64,000 nucleotides of DNA. It comes from Ruminococcus flavefaciens FD-1 (GTDB lineage: Bacteria > Bacillota > Clostridia > Oscillospirales > Ruminococcaceae). This document shows positions 58,689-64,000 of this stretch, in pieces. How positions within the stretch are numbered: position 1 is the first letter of the stretch; each line of letters opens with the position of its first letter. Below the pieces are notes generated by a model that did no database searches, was not told where the DNA came from, and was given only the letters and a program-made list of their open reading frames with translations. Made by a program: the position numbers and the translations under genes. The stretch is taken from assembly GCA_000174895.1 (NCBI GenBank), contig ACOK01000106.1, positions 1-64,000 of the forward strand, given 5' to 3'.

Positions 58689-59705
58689 ATGTTTACAAAA
58701 GACATCGGTATAGACTTAGGTACTGCCAATACCCTTGTATACATGAGGGGAAAAGGCATAATCATAAGAGAACCCTCGGTAGTCGCTGTCAATACAAGAA
58801 CAGACAAAGCCCGCTACGTGGGCAAGGAGGCCAAGGAAGTAATCGGCCGCACCCCGGGCTCTATTGTTGCCGTAAGACCGCTGAAGGACGGCGTTATCGC
58901 TGATTTCGATATTGCTACAACTATGCTTCAGGAATTCATACGCAAGGCGCTGAAGGGTACCATCTTCAACAAGGCCAACGTTATCATCTGCATCCCGTCA
59001 GGCGTTACTGCCGTTGAAAGACGTGCTGTACGTGAATCCTGCAAGAAGGCAGGCGCAAGCAATGTCCTCATAATCGAGGAGCCTATGGCTGCTGCTATCG
59101 GTGCCGGACTGCCTACAAATTCCCCTGTGGGAAGCATGATAGTGGATATCGGCGGCGGCACCAGCGAAGTTGCCGTTATAGCTCTGGGCGGTATAGTTGC
59201 TGCCCGCTCTATCAGATGTGCAGGCGATGAATTCGACGCCGCTATCATAAACTATATCAAGAAGAAGTACAACCTCCTCATCGGCGAAAGAACAGCCGAG
59301 AACATCAAGCTGGAAATCGGCTCTGCCTTCCCCAGCGAAAAGGAGACTACTCTGGAAATAAAAGGACGCAACCTCCTCAACGGTCTGCCTGAGAATATGG
59401 TGGTAAATTCCGCTGAGATACGTGACGCTCTCGTTGAGCCTCTTTCCCGTGTTATCGACGCTATTAAGTCAACTCTCGAGGATACTCCTCCCGAGCTTTC
59501 TGCCGATATCATCGACCACGGCATTACCCTTTCAGGCGGCGGCGCCCTCCTGAGAGGTCTGGACAAGCTCATCAACCGTGAAACCGGTATGCCTGTATTC
59601 ATTGCCGAATATCCCCTTGACTGCGTTGCTGAGGGCACAGGCAGGATACTGGAGAATATCAACGATTATCAGGACGCTCTCACCGATAACGTCAAGTACT
59701 ACTAA
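58689..59705 (+). CDS. mreB: rod-shape actin homologue MreB
   Basis: A 338-residue actin-fold ATPase that guides lateral wall synthesis. Phosphate-1 loop [19 protein letters not shown], phosphate-2 [19 protein letters not shown] (near 155), adenosine loop [13 protein letters not shown] (near 285), and membrane-side region are all consensus. AAGGAGA precedes the ATG. It opens the mreB-mreC-mreD-mrdA block. Confidence 0.97.
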   Translation: MFTKDIGIDLGTANTLVYMRGKGIIIREPSVVAVNTRTDKARYVGKEAKEVIGRTPGSIVAVRPLKDGVIADFDIATTMLQEFIRKALKGTIFNKANVIICIPSGVTAVERRAVRESCKKAGASNVLIIEEPMAAAIGAGLPTNSPVGSMIVDIGGGTSEVAVIALGGIVAARSIRCAGDEFDAAIINYIKKKYNLLIGERTAENIKLEIGSAFPSEKETTLEIKGRNLLNGLPENMVVNSAEIRDALVEPLSRVIDAIKSTLEDTPPELSADIIDHGITLSGGGALLRGLDKLINRETGMPVFIAEYPLDCVAEGTGRILENINDYQDALTDNVKYY

Positions 59706-59714
59706 GGAGGAGCC

Positions 59715-60578
59715 ATGCGTGATTTCGTAAAAAGCACCAAATTCAAAGTGCTTCTCGGCTTTCTCGCATTCCTCATCGGCATTATGGTATACTCCGTCAC
59801 AAAGGGCGGATATTCCCTTTCGGGAGTCTCGCTGTTCAATACAGTTTCAAAGCCGTTCCGCACTGTTTCAAACAGTATCAGCAGAAATATGGAAGGAACT
59901 CTGGACAGACTTGCACATTCCGATGAGTACTACGAGGAAAATCAGCGCCTGAAGGAAGAGATAGGCGAACTCAACCGCCGTCTTACCGAATACGAAGCGC
60001 TGAAGACCGAGGTCGAAGAGCTGAGAGAGCTTGTAAGCATAAAGCAGGAGCATGAGGATTTCGAGTATACCCAGGCCTGCGCTGTTATCGGATACGTGAC
60101 CAACGACCCGTTCATGGCTTTCACCATAGACAAGGGCAAGGAGGAAGGCATAACTCCCAACTGTCCTGTCGTTACAGCTGAGGGCCTTGTGGGCATTACT
60201 GTTGATGTATCCGACCATATGACCACAGTAAGAACAATTCTCTCCCCCGATCTTTCCGTTGCGGCTGTAAGCTCAAAGAACAACAAAGATATGGGTATAG
60301 TTGAGGGAGACATCCTATCCGCAGAAAAAGGCATAACACGCCTTATCCATATCGACAAGAACAACAAGCTCAAGGCAGGTGACCTTATCGTTACCTCGGG
60401 CACAAGCGGACTCTTCCCCAAGGATTATTCCATCGGCAAGGTAAAAAGCGTAAGCCGTGACTCCAACGGTCTGTCGGACTGCGCAGTTATCGAGCCTTGC
60501 AGCGATATCTCACGACTTTCCTCAGTCTACGTAATCACCGACTTCACAGGCAAGAGGGAGGAAGGCAATGAGAATTAG
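59715..60578 (+). CDS. mreC: rod-shape protein MreC
   Basis: A 287-residue bitopic protein: membrane segment (about 12-32), coiled coil (about 60-105, YYEENQRLKEEIGELNRRLTEYEALKTEVEEL), and two beta barrels with the conserved VIGYVTNDPFMAFTIDKG and DLIVTSGTSGLFPKDYSIGKV. It bridges PBP2 and the Mre/Rod complex. AAGGAGGAG lies before the ATG; its end overlaps mreD by 11 nt. Confidence 0.95.
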   Translation: MRDFVKSTKFKVLLGFLAFLIGIMVYSVTKGGYSLSGVSLFNTVSKPFRTVSNSISRNMEGTLDRLAHSDEYYEENQRLKEEIGELNRRLTEYEALKTEVEELRELVSIKQEHEDFEYTQACAVIGYVTNDPFMAFTIDKGKEEGITPNCPVVTAEGLVGITVDVSDHMTTVRTILSPDLSVAAVSSKNNKDMGIVEGDILSAEKGITRLIHIDKNNKLKAGDLIVTSGTSGLFPKDYSIGKVKSVSRDSNGLSDCAVIEPCSDISRLSSVYVITDFTGKREEGNEN

Positions 60579-61143
60579 GTCCACCCGTGAACAGCGTATC
60601 AGAGGCTTCAAATCCGTGCTGAGATGGATACTCTACTACGCTGTCATATTCCTTTGCTTCCTGATAATGACATCGGGCACATGGATGAAGCCTATACTCC
60701 TCGTCCCTGCCGCCATAGCCATTGCCGCCAACAGCGGACAGTACAGCTCGGCATTCACGGGAGCAGTATGCGGATTCCTCATAGACATAGCCTGCGGGAA
60801 GCTTACAGGCTATAATGCGGTTCTGCTGGCTTTTTTCAGCATAATCGTATCGCTGCTGTATGAGTATTATCTGCGCAGCAAGTTCGTGAATTACATCGTA
60901 ATAACGGCAGTCGTCAGCTATATACAGTGCTGGCTGGATTACAAGTTCTACTACGAGATGTGGGAATACGAAAACGTGGAGAGGATATTCTCACAGATCT
61001 CCATGAAGGTATGGGCGATAACCATTATCGCTTCTGTATTCGTGTATCTTGTTATTGAACTGATAAACAGATTCTTCCTGCCGAAGGATCATATTACCAT
61101 CGAGGAAGCTGTAAATACAGCCATCCGGTCAGAGAGAAAATGA
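60568..61143 (+). CDS. mreD: rod-shape protein MreD
   Basis: A 191-residue membrane protein with five or six segments, including the family-typical GAVCGFLIDIACGKLTGYNAVLLAFFSIIVSLLYE. It completes the MreCD pair of the elongasome. The call rests on topology, motif and location, as MreD sequences diverge strongly. Confidence 0.88.
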   Translation: MRIRSTREQRIRGFKSVLRWILYYAVIFLCFLIMTSGTWMKPILLVPAAIAIAANSGQYSSAFTGAVCGFLIDIACGKLTGYNAVLLAFFSIIVSLLYEYYLRSKFVNYIVITAVVSYIQCWLDYKFYYEMWEYENVERIFSQISMKVWAITIIASVFVYLVIELINRFFLPKDHITIEEAVNTAIRSERK

Positions 61144-61178
61144 TCTGCGTCATTCATCGCTCTGCCTTTGAATCTATA

Positions 61179-61223
61179 CTATCAGCGTGTCAGGTGTCAT
61201 TGCAAGATGCCTGACACTTATCA
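61179..61223. repeat. palindromic heptad element (copy E) between mreD and mrdA
   Basis: Arms with TATCAGC, GTGTCAG, GTGTCAT (61180-61200) and GCCTGAC, ACTTATC (61209-61222); CCTGACAC pairs with GTGTCAGG. It closely resembles copy B at 33023-33080. Confidence 0.55.
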
Positions 61224-61240
61224 CAATAAGGAGGAAAAAC

Positions 61241-63493
61241 TTGAAAGGATTAGCAGAAAACCTGAAATCTTTGCTTATCATAGCCATAGTCCTTCTCCTT
61301 GCGGGACTAAGTGCACTCAGGCTCATGAAAATTCAGATCATGGGCGATAAGGATATTGCCGCTCCCGAAGCCCGAAGCGAAGCCGGAACTTTCACCTACA
61401 CCAAAGAGGTCAGGGCTACCCGTGGTGAGATCCTCGACTACAGCGGAAACGTCCTCGTTACCAATGACAGCCACACCGACCTTGTGCTTCAGAAGGCATT
61501 CTTCCCCGATGATCCCAAGGAAGGCAACAAGGAACTCATCGGCATTTACTACGCTCTCAAAGACAGAGGCATCACCTTTGAGGAAAGCATCCCTATCACT
61601 TTTTCAAAGCCTTACGCTTTCACAACGGATGATCCCTCCGACATAATATCGGATCTGAAACTCAACGTCTATGCTACTGCTGAAAACTGCATAGACAAGC
61701 TTATCTCCGACTATAAGATAGATGACAGCTACTCCGATACGGAAAAGCGTATCATCGCAGGTATGCGCTATCAGATGATAGACAAGGACTTCTCCTACAA
61801 TAATGACCTTATCCTGGCACGAAATGTTGATACCCAGACTATCGTTGAAATGAAAGAGCTGGGCAACTTCTACCGTGGCATCGAAGCCGTTGAAGCCTCT
61901 GACAGAAAGATACTCCGTGGAGACATCCTTCCTCATGAGATAGGTACTGTAGGTCCTATCTACGCTGAGGAATACGATGAACTCAAGGAGGAGGGCTACA
62001 GCTATAACGATACCCTCGGAAAAAGCGGTATAGAAGCCGCTATGGAGACCGAGCTGAGAGGCGTTTTCGGCGAAGAAGAAGTAACCGTCCGTGACGGACT
62101 TATCAAGAATATCAAGACCGCCAGCGATACTGTTTCGGGACAGAGCATAAAGCTTACCGTTGACGGAGGCTTCCAACTGAGACTTCAGGAGATACTCACC
62201 GACTTCCTGGCAACTTTCCCGTCTATCAATACCAACTCAAGGCTGGGCAGTGTACGCTGCGGCGCTGTCTGCGTCCTCGATGCAAAAACCGGCGCTGTAA
62301 AGGGAATGGCTACCGCTCCTACCTACAATCTGAAGGACTACGCCGAGAATTACGACTATTTCGTTGACCTTCCCGATTCACCGCTGGTCAACCGCTGTAC
62401 CTACGGTCTGTACCGTCCGGGTTCGACTTTCAAGACCGTTACCGCTACGGCAGGCCTTAACGAAGGCGTTGTACTTGCAGGCACTCCACTTTTCTGCGGT
62501 CATGATTACGAATTCTACGGCACCCACTACTCCTGTACAGGTACTCACGGATATATCTCCATCCGCCGTGCAATTGAGGTATCCTGCAACAGCTATTTCT
62601 ACGAGCTGTCACGTATGCTGGGTATCGACAATATCACCAAGTACGCCACACTCTATGGTCTCGGCCAGAGCACAGGCATAGAAACAGGTGACGCTCCCGG
62701 TTATCTCTGTAACCCCGAGACCTTCGCCGAGCACGGACAGGAATGGTACGTCGGCTACGTTATACAGGCAGGTATCGGTAACCAGGACTGCGGTATGACT
62801 CCGCTCCAGATGGCTACAGTTGCAAGCACTATCGGCAACCGTGGCGTAAGATACAAGCCTTACCTCGTTGACAGCTACTACAAATACGGCACAGATAAGC
62901 AGATATCCAAAACTCAGCCAACTATCGCACAGCAGATAGAGCTCTCTTATCCCGACCTCTACGACCCGATAGTCGGAGGTATGATAGACGCTTCCCACAA
63001 TGTCCCTGCGCTTTATTCGCTGAGTAATCTTGGCTTCGATGTAGCTATCAAGACAGGTACTCCTCAGACAGGCACCGACCTTTCAAGACAGAACTCTTTC
63101 TTCATCGGTTTCGCTCCTGCTGACGATCCTGAGATCGCTTTTGCAGGCGTTATCGAGGACGGTGAATACTCAAAGTACATGATACGTGATATCATCGAGG
63201 CATACCAGGAATACTACGGTCTCGACGGCAAAAAACCAAAGAAGAAAAAGCTTCCGAAGGAGGAAAGAACCGAGCTTACAACTTCAGCTTCAACTTCATC
63301 CACTACAACCTCGACAACCACAACTACCATGACAACAACAGAAGCATTCATCATCACAGAAGCTCCCGAGGATAATCCGTATGCAGATCCGCTGAACCCC
63401 GTCTATCCGCAGTATCCCGTCATAAACGGTGATGCCGCACCTCAGCAGCAGAACGATCCCCACGTATACGAAAATCCTATACAGACTGAATGA
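61241..63493 (+). CDS. mrdA: elongation-specific class B penicillin-binding protein PBP2
   Basis: A 750-residue bitopic transpeptidase: membrane segment (about 8-28), dimerisation domain, catalytic domain with STFK (Ser near 404), SCN (near 456) and KTGT (near 605), and a Thr/Ser/Lys tail followed by a Pro/Asn/Gln-rich end (680-750). It has no PASTA repeats, unlike the dcw-encoded PBP. TTG at 61241 follows AAGGAGG; an upstream in-frame start lies within the repeat hairpin. A RodA partner is not in the window. Confidence 0.93.
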   Translation: MKGLAENLKSLLIIAIVLLLAGLSALRLMKIQIMGDKDIAAPEARSEAGTFTYTKEVRATRGEILDYSGNVLVTNDSHTDLVLQKAFFPDDPKEGNKELIGIYYALKDRGITFEESIPITFSKPYAFTTDDPSDIISDLKLNVYATAENCIDKLISDYKIDDSYSDTEKRIIAGMRYQMIDKDFSYNNDLILARNVDTQTIVEMKELGNFYRGIEAVEASDRKILRGDILPHEIGTVGPIYAEEYDELKEEGYSYNDTLGKSGIEAAMETELRGVFGEEEVTVRDGLIKNIKTASDTVSGQSIKLTVDGGFQLRLQEILTDFLATFPSINTNSRLGSVRCGAVCVLDAKTGAVKGMATAPTYNLKDYAENYDYFVDLPDSPLVNRCTYGLYRPGSTFKTVTATAGLNEGVVLAGTPLFCGHDYEFYGTHYSCTGTHGYISIRRAIEVSCNSYFYELSRMLGIDNITKYATLYGLGQSTGIETGDAPGYLCNPETFAEHGQEWYVGYVIQAGIGNQDCGMTPLQMATVASTIGNRGVRYKPYLVDSYYKYGTDKQISKTQPTIAQQIELSYPDLYDPIVGGMIDASHNVPALYSLSNLGFDVAIKTGTPQTGTDLSRQNSFFIGFAPADDPEIAFAGVIEDGEYSKYMIRDIIEAYQEYYGLDGKKPKKKKLPKEERTELTTSASTSSTTTSTTTTTMTTTEAFIITEAPEDNPYADPLNPVYPQYPVINGDAAPQQQNDPHVYENPIQTE

Positions 63494-63501
63494 AAAAAAT
63501 G

Positions 63502-63537
63502 CCCCGAAGCATTTCACAGTGCTTCGGGGCATTTCTG
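63502..63537 (+). terminator. intrinsic terminator of the mre operon
   Basis: A 13-bp stem ATGCCCCGAAGCA/TGCTTCGGGGCAT followed by TTTCTG, about 10 bp after the mrdA stop. Confidence 0.85.
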
Positions 63538-63607
63538 TATCATTCTTTTCACATAAAAATGTATAAATCCTGCATTTCCGTCCAGAATATAGTCGGAGGT
63601 GTTAAAC

Positions 63608-64000
63608 GTGAAAAGATCATCAAACAAGACCAAAGGAAACAAAGGCTTCTATGCCGCACTTGGAATAAGCGCAGTTATGATAGGTTCGGCCTGTTACTTC
63701 GCATACGATCAGGGAAACAAGATAGTCGAGGACTACCGCTCGGGAAATCTCGTCTCGCAGATACCTCAGGTGGACAGGAAGGTTACGAATATCCCCAAGC
63801 CTGCCGTAACTACTGCATATACCGCAAAAGCAGCCGTTACCGCTCCCCGCAGCCATGTTCAGCAGGTGACAGGAACTATCCCCACACAGCGGGTTCAGGC
63901 AGTCCCCGAAGCAGAAGAAGTGATGGAGGACGTATCGGGCGAGACTGTTGAGACAGCCGCCGATTTCGACAACCTCATCCCTCCCCTTGCGGATATCAGC
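63608..64000 (+). CDS. N-terminal part of a membrane protein, probably M23/SpoIIQ-like (cut by window end)
   Basis: An open frame of 131 codons from GTG 63608, seven bases after GGAGGTG, runs off the window. It shows a basic head (KRSSNKTKGNK), one membrane segment (about 13-32, FYAALGISAVMIGSACYFAY), then a Pro/Thr/Val-rich spacer (65-131). This head resembles SpoIIQ-like M23 metallopeptidases of ruminococci, whose peptidase domain would lie beyond the edge; that assignment is a guess from the head alone. Confidence 0.55.
   Translation, partial: MKRSSNKTKGNKGFYAALGISAVMIGSACYFAYDQGNKIVEDYRSGNLVSQIPQVDRKVTNIPKPAVTTAYTAKAAVTAPRSHVQQVTGTIPTQRVQAVPEAEEVMEDVSGETVETAADFDNLIPPLADIS

Overview
This window looks like chromosomal DNA of a Ruminococcus-type bacterium (Oscillospiraceae, low-GC Gram-positive lineage). 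The evidence is a Bacillota-style division/cell-wall (dcw) cluster, a MurE with the DNPR motif of the meso-DAP-adding type, SpoVG, a sigma-H-like factor and a SpoIID-domain protein, class B sortases, a Cthe_2159-type carbohydrate-binding lipoprotein, and many short palindromic intergenic repeats. No tRNA, rRNA, CRISPR array, transposase or prophage gene was seen. The species cannot be fixed from the sequence alone.

Layout. 1-700: an ORF-poor, AT-rich, strongly self-complementary stretch, probably part of a large structured RNA. 703-6459: a ComEA-like secreted protein (-), then a (+) run of two M42 aminopeptidases flanking an AT-rich putative lipoprotein, a GNAT protein and a YnbB-like PLP enzyme. 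6729-8807: a zinc-ribbon/pseudokinase/PASTA membrane protein. 9135-12606 (-): ClpB and an upstream RHH-type protein, separated by a 180-bp palindromic MITE. 12811-13064 (-): a self-contained small RNA gene with promoter and terminator. 13327-16372 (-): VTC-domain protein, DUF4956 membrane protein and a Cthe_2159-type lipoprotein. 16712-22640 (-): AraC regulator, 3-methyladenine glycosylase, RqcH, RlmA-like methyltransferase, a TrmK-NIF3 fusion and a zinc-ribbon protein.

22716-40371 (-) is the dcw cluster, in transcription order mraZ, rsmH, ftsL, pbp2/ftsI, murE, mraY, ftsW, murG, an alpha/beta hydrolase, murA, ftsQ, ftsZ, a DivIVA-like coiled-coil protein and a sigma-H-like factor. murD and murF are missing from it. 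40873-49281 (-) holds a SpoIID-domain protein whose motifs are in circularly permuted order, two class B sortases, pncC, thiI, two paralogous membrane proteins and a broken cysteine desulfurase. From 49.4 kb genes run mostly (+): YfhO-like protein, NUDIX hydrolase, (spoVG on -), murC, lexA, zapA, a U32 peptidase, dut, then the elongation cluster DUF4321-mreB-mreC-mreD-mrdA, and the start of a probable M23/SpoIIQ-like protein cut by the window end.

The window is thus mainly a peptidoglycan and shape-control region: precursor synthesis (murA, murC, murE, mraY, murG), septation (ftsZ, ftsQ, ftsL, ftsW, pbp2, zapA), elongation (mreBCD, mrdA) and surface anchoring (sortases). The most unusual items are the permuted SpoIID protein, the two unassigned structured RNAs, the pseudokinase, the VTC/DUF4956/Cthe_2159 set, and at least three families of palindromic intergenic elements, one built on 7-bp repeat units and one nested inside another. 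All functional statements rest on reading motifs by eye; no database search or folding program was run.
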